Positions 27,497-38,606 of a stretch of 64,000 bases of DNA are shown here, one piece after another. The translations under genes were made by a program, and so were the position numbers. Within the stretch, counting starts at the first letter, position 1. Each line of letters starts with the position of its first letter. Source of the DNA: an uncultured Gammaproteobacteria bacterium (GTDB taxonomy: Bacteria; Pseudomonadota; Gammaproteobacteria; Eutrophobiales; Eutrophobiaceae); contig CATOTD010000012.1 in assembly GCA_951812995.1 (NCBI GenBank), positions 28,579 through 92,578 of the forward strand, given 5' to 3'. Below the pieces are notes generated by a model, which ran no database searches, was not told the DNA's origin, and saw nothing but the letters and a program-made list of their open reading frames with translations.

Positions 27497-29443
27497 TTAG
27501 GCAGGTTTTGCGGGTGGCTTGCCAGCGGGCACATTGATTTCTTTTGCGGATTTTGCTTTGGTTTTTGATTTACTCTTTTTCCCAGCATCGCCGTCGGTCT
27601 TGTCACCATCGTTATTATCATCCCAACCTGATGGTGGGCGAGGTACCTTGCCTTCCATGAGATCATCAATCTGATCTGTGTCGATCGTTTCATACTTAAT
27701 CAACGCTTCCGCCATTAAATGTAGTTTATCTTCATTTTCTTTCAAAATTTTCTCTGAACGTTCGTAGTTCTTGTCTATGATACTGCGGATCTCTTGATCA
27801 ATCGTATGTGATGTCCCATCAGAGATAGCCTTATGTTGCGTGACAGAGTGCCCTAAAAAGACTTCGCCATCTTCTTCGCTATAGGCCAAAGGCCCTAATT
27901 TGTCTGATAAGCCCCATTTGGTGACCATATTCCGTGCCAGCAATGTTGCTCGTTCAATATCATTACTAGCACCAGTGGTGACCATATCCGCACCAAAGAT
28001 CAATTCTTCTGCTATACGGCCACCGAACAACGTCGATATCTGGCATTCGATCAACTGCTTGGAATAGCTGAGACGATCTTCTTCCGGTAAGAACATCGTG
28101 ACACCCAAAGCACGTCCACGTGGAATGATCGATACCTTGTAGACAGGATCATGTGATGGCATCAAGCGCCCCACTATGGCATGACCTGCTTCGTGGTAGG
28201 CCGTGAGCTTTGCCTCTTCTTCACTCATCACCATGGAACGCCGTTCTGTACCCATCATAATCTTGTCTTTGGCACGTTCAAATTCTTCCATCGCAACCAA
28301 TGATTTATTAGCACGCGCAGCAAATAATGCCGCCTCATTAACAAGATTGGCCAGATCAGCACCCGAAAATCCAGGCGTACCGCGGGCAATGATGCTGGCT
28401 TTTGCATCTTTATCCGATGCCACCTTACGCATATGCACCTTGAGGATTTGTTCGCGACCACGAATATCTGGCAATGGCACAACGACTTGTCGATCAAACC
28501 GTCCGGGCCTTAATAAGGCCGGATCCAATACATCAGGGCGGTTTGTTGCGGCGATGACAATCACGCCTTCATTACCTTCAAAACCATCCATCTCAACCAA
28601 TAATTGATTTAAGGTTTGTTCGCGTTCATCGTGTCCGCCACCAAGACCCGCGCCACGATGGCGACCGACAGCATCGATTTCATCAATAAATATTATGCAA
28701 GGCGCTTGTTTCTTGGCTTGTTCAAACATGTCGCGGACACGTGAGGCACCCACACCAACAAACATCTCAACAAAATCAGAACCAGAAATCGTAAAGAAAG
28801 GAACCTGGGCCTCGCCTGCTATTGCTTTCGCTAACAAGGTTTTGCCTGTGCCAGGCGATCCGATCATCAATACGCCAGAGGGTATCTTGCCACCCAGTTT
28901 TTGAAATTTTTCCGGATCACGTAAGAACTCAACCAATTCCGCGACTTCTTCTTTTGCCTCTTCAACGCCGGCCACATCGCTAAACGTAATCTTGATCTGA
29001 TCCTCGCCTAGTAAGCGTGCACGACTTTTACCAAATGACATGGCACCGCGACCGCCGCCACCTTGCATCTGACGCATAAAATAAATCCAGACACCCAGTA
29101 ATAACAAGATTGGGAACCATGAGATCAGTGCATGTGCCCAGAATGAATTCTTATTGGGTTCCATGCCGTTAATGTTGACCTTGTTCTCCAGTAAGGTACC
29201 AATCAAGTAGTCGTAGCTGGTTTCAGGGCTGTACGTGCTGAAGCGACTATTGTCGGAGTGACGACCCGTTATTGAGCTACCCTGAATATTAACTTCGACT
29301 ATTTTTCCGTTTTTTACATCAGAAATAAATTGAGAATAACTGATATCCCCTGACATAGCCGGGTTACTGAATTTATTAAATACTACCATCAGCACCAGTA
29401 CGATGATTACCCAAAAGATCAGATTTTTTGCCATATCGTTCAA
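27497..29443 (-). CDS. ftsH: ATP-dependent zinc metalloprotease FtsH
   Basis: Membrane-bound AAA+ protease that degrades misfolded membrane proteins and regulators. 648 aa: two transmembrane segments at about 6-24 and 105-125 around a periplasmic domain; Walker A G-S-P-G-T-G-K-T near 195; Walker [11 protein letters not shown]; second region of homology R-P-G-R-F-D-R; zinc motif H-E-A-G-H near 415. The C-terminus has a lysine- and proline-rich tail ([10 protein letters not shown], then [10 protein letters not shown]). The conserved partner rlmE is directly upstream. Confidence 0.96.
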   Translation of the reverse strand: MNDMAKNLIFWVIIVLVLMVVFNKFSNPAMSGDISYSQFISDVKNGKIVEVNIQGSSITGRHSDNSRFSTYSPETSYDYLIGTLLENKVNINGMEPNKNSFWAHALISWFPILLLLGVWIYFMRQMQGGGGRGAMSFGKSRARLLGEDQIKITFSDVAGVEEAKEEVAELVEFLRDPEKFQKLGGKIPSGVLMIGSPGTGKTLLAKAIAGEAQVPFFTISGSDFVEMFVGVGASRVRDMFEQAKKQAPCIIFIDEIDAVGRHRGAGLGGGHDEREQTLNQLLVEMDGFEGNEGVIVIAATNRPDVLDPALLRPGRFDRQVVVPLPDIRGREQILKVHMRKVASDKDAKASIIARGTPGFSGADLANLVNEAALFAARANKSLVAMEEFERAKDKIMMGTERRSMVMSEEEAKLTAYHEAGHAIVGRLMPSHDPVYKVSIIPRGRALGVTMFLPEEDRLSYSKQLIECQISTLFGGRIAEELIFGADMVTTGASNDIERATLLARNMVTKWGLSDKLGPLAYSEEDGEVFLGHSVTQHKAISDGTSHTIDQEIRSIIDKNYERSEKILKENEDKLHLMAEALIKYETIDTDQIDDLMEGKVPRPPSGWDDNNDGDKTDGDAGKKSKSKTKAKSAKEINVPAGKPPAKPA

Positions 29444-29482
29444 TTTTAATAAACCTCAATAATTAATAATTTCTTATCGCTA

Positions 29483-30100
29483 CTATAACCTATACGAACG
29501 GGCTAAGACATAAAATTCACGCGACTTATCCCGCGAAGCATCTGGTTTTCGAGTCATAATTTTGGTAAATCGTGCCTGCAATAATCGCCGATACTCGTCC
29601 GTTCCAGTACCTTCAAACAATTTGACGACTAAATCACCGCCTGGTTTCAGTGCTCGATAACAAAAATTATAGACTAATTCTGCCAGGGCCGTACTGCGTG
29701 CTTGATCGGTTGTTCTAATCCCTGTCAAGTTGGGTGCCATATCTGACATTACAAGATCGGCACCTTGCTTGCCAATATATCCAAGACACTCATTTTCAGT
29801 GGCTGCCTCGGTAAAATCACCCAATATGAATAATACACGTTCAAGCGGCTCCATCGGCAATACATCAACCGAGACAACCCGGCCCTCTGCGCCAACACGC
29901 TCACTGGCATATTGCGACCAACTGCCAGGTGCTGAACCGAGATCGACAACACACGCATTTGGTTTGATTATTTTGTCTTTTTGATCGATCTCCTGGAGCT
30001 TATAAATCGCCCGTGAGCGGTAGTGCGAGTCACGTGCCTGCTTTACATATTGATCTTTGTTTTGTGCGCGTAGCCATTGCGTATTGATTTTTTTGACCAT
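29483..30100 (-). CDS. rlmE: 23S rRNA (uridine-2'-O)-methyltransferase (RrmJ/FtsJ)
   Basis: Methylates U2552 of 23S rRNA late in 50S assembly, using S-adenosylmethionine. 205 aa, normal length. The SAM-binding motif V-V-D-L-G-S-A-P-G-S-W-S-Q is near residues 50-62, D-M-A-P-N near 120, and the catalytic lysine region D-L-V-V-K-L-F-E-G near 158. The order greA-rlmE-ftsH is the conserved gammaproteobacterial one. The small RNA-binding gene yhbY often found here is missing. Confidence 0.94.
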   Translation of the reverse strand: MVKKINTQWLRAQNKDQYVKQARDSHYRSRAIYKLQEIDQKDKIIKPNACVVDLGSAPGSWSQYASERVGAEGRVVSVDVLPMEPLERVLFILGDFTEAATENECLGYIGKQGADLVMSDMAPNLTGIRTTDQARSTALAELVYNFCYRALKPGGDLVVKLFEGTGTDEYRRLLQARFTKIMTRKPDASRDKSREFYVLARSYRL

Positions 30101-30143
30101 CAGACAAACTCATGACACGGGGTTATTTCTTTATAAAAACAAT

Positions 30144-30620
30144 TTAAATATATTGCACTTCCAGAATTTCATATTCAATAATGCCGCCAGGCGCATTAAC
30201 ATCAACTGCATCGTCAACCTGTTTGCCAATTAATGCCCTGGCGATAGGTGATTTTATTGAGATCAACCCGGCATTAATATCTGCTTCTTGCTCACCCACT
30301 ATTTGATAGACAACTTCTGCGTCAGTATCGATATTAAGTAATTTTACAGTAGCACCAAAAACAACCCGACCCCCTGCATAAACCGTTGTGACATCAATAA
30401 TCTGGGCATCGGCCAGGGCTGATTCAATGGCATTGATGCGACCTTCGGCAAAACTCTGTTGTTCTCGGGCGGCATGATATTCAGCGTTCTCACTCAGATC
30501 GCCATGCGCCCTAGCTTCAGCAATCGCCTTGCTTATGCGTGGACGATCAACTGTTTTTAATTGATGCAGTTCTTTTTTCAACTTCTCTGCACCTTTTACC
30601 GTCATCGGTATTTGACTCAT
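30144..30620 (-). CDS. greA: Transcription elongation factor GreA
   Basis: Rescues backtracked RNA polymerase by stimulating transcript cleavage. 158 aa: N-terminal coiled coil with the acidic tip ([11 protein letters not shown] near residue 41), and a C-terminal globular domain ending in [12 protein letters not shown]. The ATG at 30620 overlaps the carB stop by four bases, so it is translated as part of the carAB unit. Confidence 0.95.
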   Translation of the reverse strand: MSQIPMTVKGAEKLKKELHQLKTVDRPRISKAIAEARAHGDLSENAEYHAAREQQSFAEGRINAIESALADAQIIDVTTVYAGGRVVFGATVKLLNIDTDAEVVYQIVGEQEADINAGLISIKSPIARALIGKQVDDAVDVNAPGGIIEYEILEVQYI

Positions 30621-33600
30621 GTGAACATACCTTTATGTAAATTTTGTAAACTATTGACCCCAACAACACTATCGCGTTGCTTTAATGCTGCTATGGTTGC
30701 CATTGCAGCAGCGATGGTGGTTGTATAAAAGACTTTATGTTGTAATGCTGTTCTCCGGATTGAATATGAATCTGCAACCGTTTTTTTATCTTCTGTTGTA
30801 TTTACAATCAGCGCAATAGTATCATTTTTCAACATATCGACAATATGCGGTTGTCCTTCTCTTACTTTATTGACGGGTTCACATTCAATACCTGCTTGCG
30901 TTAAAGCCTCGCACGTCCCATGCGTCGCACAGAGTTCATAACCCAATGCAAATAATTCTCTGGCGACTATAACTGCTTTTTCCTTATCTGTGTCCCTAAC
31001 GCTGATAAACGCACGACCTGATCGAGAAAACGTCTCCCCCGCTGCTAATTGGGCTTTGGCAAAGGCCGCGCCAAATGTTTTACCTACGCCCATCACCTCA
31101 CCGGTTGATTTCATCTCAGGTCCAAGTAAAGGATCGACCCCGGGGAATTTTATAAACGGGAAGACAGATTCCTTGACACAATAATAATTCGGAATGGGGA
31201 TATGTGTCATACCCTGTGCTACTAAAGAATTACCCACCATGCAGTTGACAGCTATTTTGGCGATTGAGATGCCCGTTGCCTTTGAGACAAAAGGAATCGT
31301 CCGAGACGCACGCGGATTGACCTCCAGGACATAAATATCATCATTTTGTATCGCAAATTGCGTATTCATCAAACCGACAACATTCAGGGCACGGGCCAAG
31401 GCACCCACTTGGTGCGTAATTTTATCTTGTACTTCATCACTCAAACTATGCGGTGGCAGGGAGCAGGCCGAATCACCTGAATGCACACCCGCTTGCTCAA
31501 TGTGTTCCATGATGCCGGCAATACAAACATCCTTGCCATCTGCTATCGCATCCACGTCAACCTCAATGGCACTATTTAAAAATCGATCAAGTAACACCGG
31601 CAATGCACTCGATACGTGTACTGCTATATCCATATAGCGTCTAAGATCAGCCTCGTTATAGATGATTTCCATGGCGCGGCCACCCAGCACATAAGAGGGT
31701 CTGACAACAAGTGGATAACCAATCTCGGCCGCACCCCGCACGGCCTGTTCAACATCTCTGGCAGTCCGGTTCGGCGGTTGTTTCAAACCGATTTCGGCCA
31801 GTATTTTTTGAAAACGTTCCCGATCTTCTGCAAGATCGATTGAATCGGGACTGGTGCCGATAATTGACACGCCTGCTTGTTCAAGATCACGCGCTAATTT
31901 TAACGGTGTTTGTCCGCCGTACTGCACGATCACACCCTGCGGTTTTTCGATATGGATAATATCTAGTACGTTCTCCAACGTTAACGGTTCGAAATACAGT
32001 CGATCAGAAATATCATAATCTGTAGAGACTGTCTCTGGATTACAGTTGACCATTATCGTTTCATAACCCGCTTCGCGCATGGCAAAGGCCGCTTGCACAC
32101 AGCAATAATCAAACTCAATGCCTTGGCCTATGCGGTTAGGACCGCCACCTAATACCATGATCTTTTGCCGAGTACTAGGAGCGGCCTCACACTCGGCATC
32201 GTAAGTCGAATATAGATATGCGGTGGCTGATTCAAACTCAGCAGCGCAAGAATCAACGCGCTTGAATACTGGTCGAACATTATGGTTGATTCTTGCTTGT
32301 CTGATTGCGACCTCAGATGTACCCGTCAATTCGGCTAATCGCGCATCTGCAAACCCTTTGCGCTTTAGTTGTCGTAGCCGTGTTTTCGTTAAAGCAACAG
32401 GGCCTGCCTGTTTAAGTGTGTTTTCTTCTGCAACAAGGTCATTTATTTGCACGAGAAACCAGGGATCAATACGGCAAATATTGAAGACTTCGTCCACGCT
32501 TAAACCATGTCGCAAGGCATCTGCAACATACCAAAGCCGGGCCGCACGGGGTACACGACATTCGCGTTCGATGGTTTCCAGTAAGTTGTCTTCTGTCGCA
32601 TCAACGATTTCATTCAAACCGGTGACCCCGGTTTCCATGCCGCGTATGGCTTTTTGCAAAGACTCCTGAAATGTACGCCCCATGGCCATCACTTCACCGA
32701 CTGATTTCATTTGCGTCGTCAGGCGATCATCCGCCTGTGTAAACTTTTCAAACGTGAAACGAGGGATCTTGGTCACGATGTAATCAAGGCTCGGTTCAAA
32801 TGAAGCAGGAATGATATCGCCTGTAATTTCATTTGCCAGTTCGTCTAATGTGTAGCCGACTGCTAGTTTTGCAGCGATACGTGCGATGGGAAAGCCCGTT
32901 GCCTTGGATGCGAGAGCTGATGAACGTGAGACGCGCGGATTCATTTCAATGATGATCAATTCACCGTTTTCTGGATTAACGGCAAATTGCACATTCGACC
33001 CGCCCGTGTCCACACCGATCTCGCGCAACACTTTTATAGAAGCATTACGCATGATCTGATATTCCTTGTCAGTCAGCGTCTGTGCGGGCGCGACCGTGAT
33101 TGAATCACCGGTATGCACGCCCATTGGATCAAGGTTCTCTATAGAACAAATAATGATGCAATTGTCTTTACTATCGCGGACAACTTCCATTTCATATTCT
33201 TTCCAACCCAATACGGACTGTTCAACCAGCAACTCATGCGTCGGCGATGCCGCAATACCGCGCTCGCAAATATCCATATATTCATCGCGGTTATAAGCAA
33301 TACCACTACCCGTGCCGCCAAGTGTAAACGAGGATCGGACAATGGCTGGAAAACCGATAGTAGCGATTGCGGCGCTTGCTTCTTCAAGGTTATGCACCAC
33401 TTCTGAGCGCGGCATATTTAAGCCAATCTTGGCCATTGCCCGGCGAAAACGTTGACGATTTTCGGCCTTATCAATAGCCTTTTTTGACGCGCCGATCATT
33501 TCTACATCAAACTTTTCAAGGACACCTTCTCTATCCAGATCTAATGCGCAATTCAAGGCCGTTTGTCCACCCATAGTCGGCAATAATGCATCCGGTCGTT

Positions 33601-33841
33601 CCTGTTCAATAATCCGCGCAATAGTTTGCCAATGTAACGGCTCGATATAAGTTGCGGTGGCCATTTCCGGATCGGTCATGATAGTTGCTGGATTGGAATT
33701 CACCAGGATCACACGAAACCCTTCTTCGCGCAGAGCCTTACATGCTTGCGCACCAGAATAATCAAATTCACAGGCCTGCCCGATAATGATGGGGCCGGCC
33801 CCAATAACCAGGATGTTTTTTATGTCGGTGCGTTTAGGCAT
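30617..33841 (-). CDS. carB: Carbamoyl-phosphate synthase large subunit
   Basis: Makes carbamoyl phosphate for arginine and pyrimidine synthesis from bicarbonate, ammonia (from CarA) and two ATP. 1074 aa with the two homologous ATP-grasp halves: N-terminal [13 protein letters not shown] and its repeat [17 protein letters not shown] near 558, and a C-terminal allosteric MGS domain. Five bases separate it from carA. No lesion seen. Confidence 0.97.
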   Translation of the reverse strand: MPKRTDIKNILVIGAGPIIIGQACEFDYSGAQACKALREEGFRVILVNSNPATIMTDPEMATATYIEPLHWQTIARIIEQERPDALLPTMGGQTALNCALDLDREGVLEKFDVEMIGASKKAIDKAENRQRFRRAMAKIGLNMPRSEVVHNLEEASAAIATIGFPAIVRSSFTLGGTGSGIAYNRDEYMDICERGIAASPTHELLVEQSVLGWKEYEMEVVRDSKDNCIIICSIENLDPMGVHTGDSITVAPAQTLTDKEYQIMRNASIKVLREIGVDTGGSNVQFAVNPENGELIIIEMNPRVSRSSALASKATGFPIARIAAKLAVGYTLDELANEITGDIIPASFEPSLDYIVTKIPRFTFEKFTQADDRLTTQMKSVGEVMAMGRTFQESLQKAIRGMETGVTGLNEIVDATEDNLLETIERECRVPRAARLWYVADALRHGLSVDEVFNICRIDPWFLVQINDLVAEENTLKQAGPVALTKTRLRQLKRKGFADARLAELTGTSEVAIRQARINHNVRPVFKRVDSCAAEFESATAYLYSTYDAECEAAPSTRQKIMVLGGGPNRIGQGIEFDYCCVQAAFAMREAGYETIMVNCNPETVSTDYDISDRLYFEPLTLENVLDIIHIEKPQGVIVQYGGQTPLKLARDLEQAGVSIIGTSPDSIDLAEDRERFQKILAEIGLKQPPNRTARDVEQAVRGAAEIGYPLVVRPSYVLGGRAMEIIYNEADLRRYMDIAVHVSSALPVLLDRFLNSAIEVDVDAIADGKDVCIAGIMEHIEQAGVHSGDSACSLPPHSLSDEVQDKITHQVGALARALNVVGLMNTQFAIQNDDIYVLEVNPRASRTIPFVSKATGISIAKIAVNCMVGNSLVAQGMTHIPIPNYYCVKESVFPFIKFPGVDPLLGPEMKSTGEVMGVGKTFGAAFAKAQLAAGETFSRSGRAFISVRDTDKEKAVIVARELFALGYELCATHGTCEALTQAGIECEPVNKVREGQPHIVDMLKNDTIALIVNTTEDKKTVADSYSIRRTALQHKVFYTTTIAAAMATIAALKQRDSVVGVNSLQNLHKGMFT

Positions 33842-33846
33842 GGCGT

Positions 33847-34980
33847 TTACGTTTTATGTGCCCGCATCAATGCAATGAAATGTTTGAATAGTGATTGCAA
33901 ATCATGCGGGCCGGGGCTTGCTTCAGGATGTCCTTGGAAGCCAAACACAGGCTTATCCTTATGTTGCACCCCTTGCAAAGAACCATCAAACAGAGAACGG
34001 TGCGTTGCCGTAAGGCAGTTAGGCAAGGTTTTTTCATCGACCGCGAAACCGTGATTTTGGCTGCTGATCAACACTTGTTTATCGAGCAACGATTGCACGG
34101 GATGATTCGCGCCATGATGACCAAACTTCATTTTGATTGTTTTTGCACCCAATGCCAATGCCAGTAATTGATACCCAAGACAAATGCCAAAGACGGGCAA
34201 ACCGGCGTGAATAATTTCCTTAATCGCATCGATGGCATAGTCACAAGAGACAGGATCGCCCGGCCCGTTGGATAAAAAGACACCATCTGGCTTCTCAGCC
34301 AATATTTCACTCGCGGGTGTTTGCGCCGGGACAACCCGCACCTCACAACCGAGATCAACCAGAATGCGAAGAATATTGCGCTTAACACCAAAGTCATAAG
34401 CGATAACCCGCCAGGTTTTTTTGTCGTGTTTGTTTTTAATACCACCGCCTAGGTCGCACGTTCCGTCAGTCCAGGGGTAGGGTGTCGCTGTTGAGACCGC
34501 TTTGGCTAAATCCATGCCTACCAAGCCCGCAAAAGATTTTGCCGCTTTTATGGCTTGCGCCGCATCAATATCTGCACCAGCGACGATACCGGCGCGCATC
34601 ACCCCATGTTTGCGTAGATGTCGGGTAAGTTGACGTGTGTCTATATCTGCGATGGCGACGATGTTATGTCTCACAAGATAATCACCCAGGTTTTCATCGG
34701 CCCGCCAATTACTCGTCGTGAGGGATAAATCACGGATAATCAAGCCGCTGATATACACTTTATTTGCTTCCTCATCGGCGAAATTTGTGCCTGTATTGCC
34801 GATATGCGGGTGCGTCAAAGTTACAATCTGTCTGTAATAAGAAGGATCGGTCAGTATTTCCTGATAACCAGTGATTGCGGTATTAAAAACCACTTCTCCA
34901 ACAGCCTCGCCAGCAACACCGATCGAGGTACCGTAAAATAATAAACCGTCTTCTAAGGCCAGCAGGGCATTATTTTCCAA
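33847..34980 (-). CDS. carA: Carbamoyl-phosphate synthase small (glutaminase) subunit
   Basis: Class I glutamine amidotransferase supplying ammonia to CarB. 377 aa: N-terminal CPSase domain ([13 protein letters not shown] then [19 protein letters not shown]), glutaminase domain with L-S-N-G-P-G-D-P, the nucleophile C in G-I-C-L-G-Y-Q-L-L near 266, and the His/Glu pair [13 protein letters not shown] near 353. The start is TTG at 34980 with AAGGGA nine bases upstream. Its leader contains a promoter and, directly after it, an intrinsic-terminator-like hairpin, which suggests control by attenuation. Confidence 0.96.
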   Translation of the reverse strand: MENNALLALEDGLLFYGTSIGVAGEAVGEVVFNTAITGYQEILTDPSYYRQIVTLTHPHIGNTGTNFADEEANKVYISGLIIRDLSLTTSNWRADENLGDYLVRHNIVAIADIDTRQLTRHLRKHGVMRAGIVAGADIDAAQAIKAAKSFAGLVGMDLAKAVSTATPYPWTDGTCDLGGGIKNKHDKKTWRVIAYDFGVKRNILRILVDLGCEVRVVPAQTPASEILAEKPDGVFLSNGPGDPVSCDYAIDAIKEIIHAGLPVFGICLGYQLLALALGAKTIKMKFGHHGANHPVQSLLDKQVLISSQNHGFAVDEKTLPNCLTATHRSLFDGSLQGVQHKDKPVFGFQGHPEASPGPHDLQSLFKHFIALMRAHKT

Positions 34981-35002
34981 AAAAGAAATCCCTTAAATAC
35001 AT

Positions 35003-35032
35003 AAAAAAGGGAATAACCGTGTGGCTACTCCC
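35003..35032 (-). terminator. Terminator-like hairpin in the carA leader
   Basis: Read leftwards: GGGAGTAGCC, loop ACAC, GGTTATTCCC (ten pairs including two G-U), then TTTTTT. It starts about eight bases after the predicted transcription start and ends 23 bases before the carA start codon. Confidence 0.65.
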
Positions 35033-35046
35033 GCGAAATTGCCCAG

Positions 35047-35076
35047 ATTATACGTTAATGCCGTGTTTGATGTCTA
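35047..35076 (-). promoter_or_regulatory. carA promoter
   Basis: Read leftwards: TAGACA (35071-35076), 18-base spacer, TATAAT (35047-35052). It matches the sigma-70 consensus in 5 of 6 and 6 of 6 positions, with a predicted start near 35040. Confidence 0.65.
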
Positions 35077-35111
35077 TTGAGTCGGGAAAATGATATGACG
35101 GCTAGGTTTGT

Positions 35112-35243
35112 GGACTCAACCCAACCCCGGCCACATCCGACCTGGCTTGACCACGCCCGACTCAATCCAACCCGGCCCCATCACATCCGACCTGACTCAA
35201 GCAGGCCCAATCCGCCCCGACCCAACCATGCTTGCCCGACCTG
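35112..35243. repeat. Degenerate pentamer tract 2 (YYRRY)
   Basis: About 26 consecutive five-base words, most fitting pyrimidine-pyrimidine-purine-purine-pyrimidine: CCGAC, TTGAC, CCAAC, CCGGC, TCAAT, CCGAC, CTGAC and so on. The five-base phase holds through most of the tract while the exact words vary. Noncoding, between carA and the kinase gene. Confidence 0.75.
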
Positions 35244-35507
35244 AGATTACGATTATTTGTATGCGGGTGCTGTTTCATACCGGATAAGTCCTTAGATGAT
35301 CAATCTTGCATTGGATGGTGTTTTGCAACAGTTGATAAAACCGCATTGATCATGCTATTAAAGACGTATTTGTTTTAGGATAAATGGTTGTACATTTGAT
35401 ACGATATAGGTGTCATGGGATGATGAAAGCAATGGCTGATAGGCAACGTCAATTTGATGATTTGAATAAAACACCATACAAATCAAGCACTATTGGGAAC
35501 TTAACCA
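35244..35507. other. Leader of the kinase gene
   Basis: 264 bases without a gene. An inverted pair TGATCAAT / ATTGATCA (about 35298 and 35345) encloses roughly 40 bases; function unknown. No convincing promoter pair. Confidence 0.35.
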
Positions 35508-37172
35508 ATGAGTGAAAACAAACAACTAAACGCACTCAAAAATGGGCAAAAACTACATTGGTACCAGATCCGTGATATTTTAGGCCAAGGTGGTTTTGGC
35601 ATCACTTATCTCGCTCAAGATCTTAATCTTGGACATGAAGTAGCCATTAAGGAATATCTGCCGGTTAACCTTGCTATACGGGCACAGAGCGGTTCCGTCT
35701 CACCCGTTGCAGATGAATATCACGAACAATACTATTGGGGCCTAGAACGATTTTTAGATGAGGCACGCACACTAGGACAATTCAAGCATCCCAATATTGT
35801 GCAGATGCGCAATGTATTTGAAGCTAATAACACAGCCTATATGGTCATGGAATATGAACTTGGTGAAACATTCCAGGACGTATTAAGTCGCCGCAAGCAA
35901 ATAAGCGAGCAAGCCCTTAAAGCGATAATATTCCCTATCATTAATGGTATTAAGGCTGTACATGCTGTCGACTTTATCCATCGTGATATTAAACCGGCCA
36001 ATATTTTTCTGCGCATTGATGGTGATCCGGTATTGCTTGATTTCGGTGCCGCTAGAAAATCTTTAGGACAGGAACATCAATCTTTAATCAATATTTTTTC
36101 CCATGGCTATACACCCATTGAACAATACACGTCCAATGGAGGGGCGCAAGGAGCCTGGACTGATATCTATTCACTCGGTGCTACAATGTACCGTGCAATT
36201 AGCGGCAGAGTTCCAATTGATGCTATAAATCGTAGTGAATCTATCGCGCAAATTAATTTTGATAACTACGTTTCAATTACAGAATTGGCTGATGATGACT
36301 ATTCTGTAGACCTATTGCAGGGCATTGATTCTGCACTACAGTTTCACCCACAAGATAGACCACAAACAATGGCAGAATGGGCTACAACATTTGACCGCCG
36401 CGACGTTAATAGCCGCATTAGTTTTAATAATAATCATGCCGTCATTGAAAAACGTACTTTGGCCGCTGAAACAGGCGATGCCCATGCCCAAGCAAAACTT
36501 GCATTCATGTACGCCAAGGGCATCAGCACTGAGAAAAATGAAGAAATTGCCCTAAAGTGGTATCGAGAAGCCGCAGAAAATAATCATGTAGAATCACAAT
36601 ACAATCTTGCCTTAATGTATGCCAAAGGCCGTGGCGTAGAACAAGATTACCATGAGGCACTGAAGTGGTATCAGTTAGCCGCCGAGCAAGATGATGAAAG
36701 ATCGCAGTGTGCATTGGCCATGATGTATGCCAAAGGCATTGGCACAGAAAAGGATAACGAGCTTGCCTATCATTGGTTCATGGCGGCCGCTGAGCAAGGC
36801 AATACCTATGCGGAATTTAATGTTGCCGAGAGATTAAACAAAGCGATTGGAGTTAAGAAAGATTTAAACACAGCCTATAAATGGTATGAAAAGGCGGCGA
36901 TGAAAAATCACATCTTGGCACAAATGAAACTGGCTTATATGTATGGCAAAGGTCATGGTGTCAAAAGAAATAATACAGAAGCCTTTCACTGGTTTAGAAA
37001 AGCGGCTGAACAAGGTCACCCGAAAGCCCAATATAATTTAGGCGTTATTTATGCCACAGGACGCGGTATCACAAAAGATATGGATGAGGCAACAAAATGG
37101 TACACCCTCGCCGCCGCCCAAGGTGATAAAAATGCAGAAAAGGCATTGTCACACGGACTATTGGAAACTTAA
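35508..37172 (+). CDS. Serine/threonine protein kinase with C-terminal Sel1 repeats
   Basis: 554 aa. Hanks-type kinase domain at about 15-300: glycine loop G-Q-G-G-F-G (26-31), A-I-K-E-Y with the ATP lysine at 48, catalytic loop H-R-D-I-K-P-A-N (158-165), D-F-G-A-A-R (178-183), and T-P-I-E-Q-Y in place of the usual activation-segment A-P-E. From about 325 six Sel1 repeats of 36 residues follow (A-Q-x-x-L-A-x-M-Y-x-x-G-x-G-V ... A-x-x-W-Y-x-x-A-A-E), a helical scaffold for protein binding. No signal peptide or transmembrane helix is seen, so it is likely cytoplasmic. The gene stands alone between two inverted pentamer tracts. Substrates are unknown. Confidence 0.9.
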   Translation: MSENKQLNALKNGQKLHWYQIRDILGQGGFGITYLAQDLNLGHEVAIKEYLPVNLAIRAQSGSVSPVADEYHEQYYWGLERFLDEARTLGQFKHPNIVQMRNVFEANNTAYMVMEYELGETFQDVLSRRKQISEQALKAIIFPIINGIKAVHAVDFIHRDIKPANIFLRIDGDPVLLDFGAARKSLGQEHQSLINIFSHGYTPIEQYTSNGGAQGAWTDIYSLGATMYRAISGRVPIDAINRSESIAQINFDNYVSITELADDDYSVDLLQGIDSALQFHPQDRPQTMAEWATTFDRRDVNSRISFNNNHAVIEKRTLAAETGDAHAQAKLAFMYAKGISTEKNEEIALKWYREAAENNHVESQYNLALMYAKGRGVEQDYHEALKWYQLAAEQDDERSQCALAMMYAKGIGTEKDNELAYHWFMAAAEQGNTYAEFNVAERLNKAIGVKKDLNTAYKWYEKAAMKNHILAQMKLAYMYGKGHGVKRNNTEAFHWFRKAAEQGHPKAQYNLGVIYATGRGITKDMDEATKWYTLAAAQGDKNAEKALSHGLLET

Positions 37173-37343
37173 ATTAGTGGACTAACAGAGCTAGTCGGCG
37201 ACGCTTTGATGAACATGTGCAGACAAAATCGTGACCGTTGCACAAAATACCGCATTTGCATATTTTATCCCTACAATGGTCCAATTTTCAGCCACAGTGA
37301 GTGATCTCTGGCCTTAATACCGCACCTGATCAAAATGGCACTT
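37173..37343. other. Region downstream of the kinase gene
   Basis: 171 bases; I see no gene and no clear terminator hairpin. Confidence 0.35.
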
Positions 37344-37442
37344 GAGTGTGGCGTGGTCGGGTTGGATCGGATCGAGTCAAGTCGGACCGGGCTAGGGTGT
37401 GGTGGGGCCGGGCTGGGCGGTTGGATCGAGTCAAGTCGGACA
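37344..37442. repeat. Degenerate pentamer tract 3 (RYYRR, inverted relative to tract 2)
   Basis: G-rich on the plus strand: GTTGG, ATCGG, ATCGA, GTCAA, GTCGG, ACCGG and so on, the complement of the YYRRY pattern. It contains the 19-bp direct repeat GGATCGAGTCAAGTCGGAC twice (near 37369 and 37423). Confidence 0.75.
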
Positions 37443-37679
37443 AGTATCGCTTCAGCGCAAAGGTGTTAGATCAATACTCCCTTGTCTATGACGACCACTA
37501 TTTTTATCACCGTCAAAATTGGAGTTATTGTCAAAAGTAGTGTCTGACAATTTGATCATGCGGCTGCCTTGTCGTCCGATAACGTAAATCATCTTTCGCA
37601 AATTTGAAGAGGCGGTTCCCCTTTATCTGGTTAAATAAAAAGTGACATAACCATTTATTTGACCAGGAGAAGAGTCGCC

Positions 37680-38606
37680 ATGAGCGATGATACAAACAAG
37701 CACTTGAACAACGTAGTCCCTATTGATGAACAGGAACTGCAGGGCCATCTCAACAAAGTGGTACTGAAGACTGTGGAAGACACCCTTAACCAGATTCTGG
37801 ACGTTGAGGCTGATGCGCTGGTGGGTGCTGATCGATACGAACGCACTGAGACGCGCAAAGACGACCGGTCTGGTAGCTACACCAGGAAGTGCCACACAAG
37901 GGCTGGAGAGCTTGAGTTAAAGATGCCGAAGCTACGCAAGCAGACCTTTGAGATGGCGATCATAGAGCACTATCGACACCGTGTAGCGTCTGTCGAAGAG
38001 GCACTGCTCGAGATGTATCTGGCAGGTGTTTCAGTACAACGTGTAGAAGACATTACCGCAGCCCTCTGGGGTACCCGTGTCAGCTTAGGGACTATTTCAA
38101 AGCTCAACCAGCGTATCTATGGGCAGATTGAAGAGTGGCGTAATCGCCCCATAGGGAGTGATTTCCCTTATGTATACCTGGACGGTGTTGTGCTCAAACG
38201 CAGTTGGGGCGGTGCAGTGAAGAACGTTTCTGTTCTAGTCGCCATCGGTGTTAGGGACGATGGCTACCGCCGCATTCCAGGGATTGTTGAAGGTACTAAG
38301 GAGGATAAGGCGGGATGGTCAGGATCCCTGCGTCATTTGCAGGCACGCAGTCTCAAGGGCATCAGGTTGGTGCTCAGTGATGCCTGTCTTGGGCGCAAGG
38401 AGTCGATCGGTGACTTCTACCCTGAAGCTGGCTGGCAGCGTTGTATTGTGCACTTTTACCGCAACGTCTTCAGTCATGTGTCTCGGGTCGTGTCAAAGAA
38501 GTCTCTCGCATGTTGCAGGCTATCCATGCATCTGAATATCTGGAATCTGCCAGGCATAAGGCCACGGAGGTCGAGAAGAAACTCAGGGACATGAAGTTAT
38601 CGAGTA
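37680..38606 (+). pseudogene. IS-A transposase copy 3, frameshifted and 3'-truncated
   Basis: Starts at ATG 37680 with the AGGAGAAG ribosome-binding site. A small deletion near 38487 (H-V-S-R-V-V-S-K-K against H-V-S-R-G-R-V-K-E) shifts the frame. The gene then runs into IS-B at about 38606, before the N-N-P-L-E-R catalytic Glu region. Confidence 0.85.
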
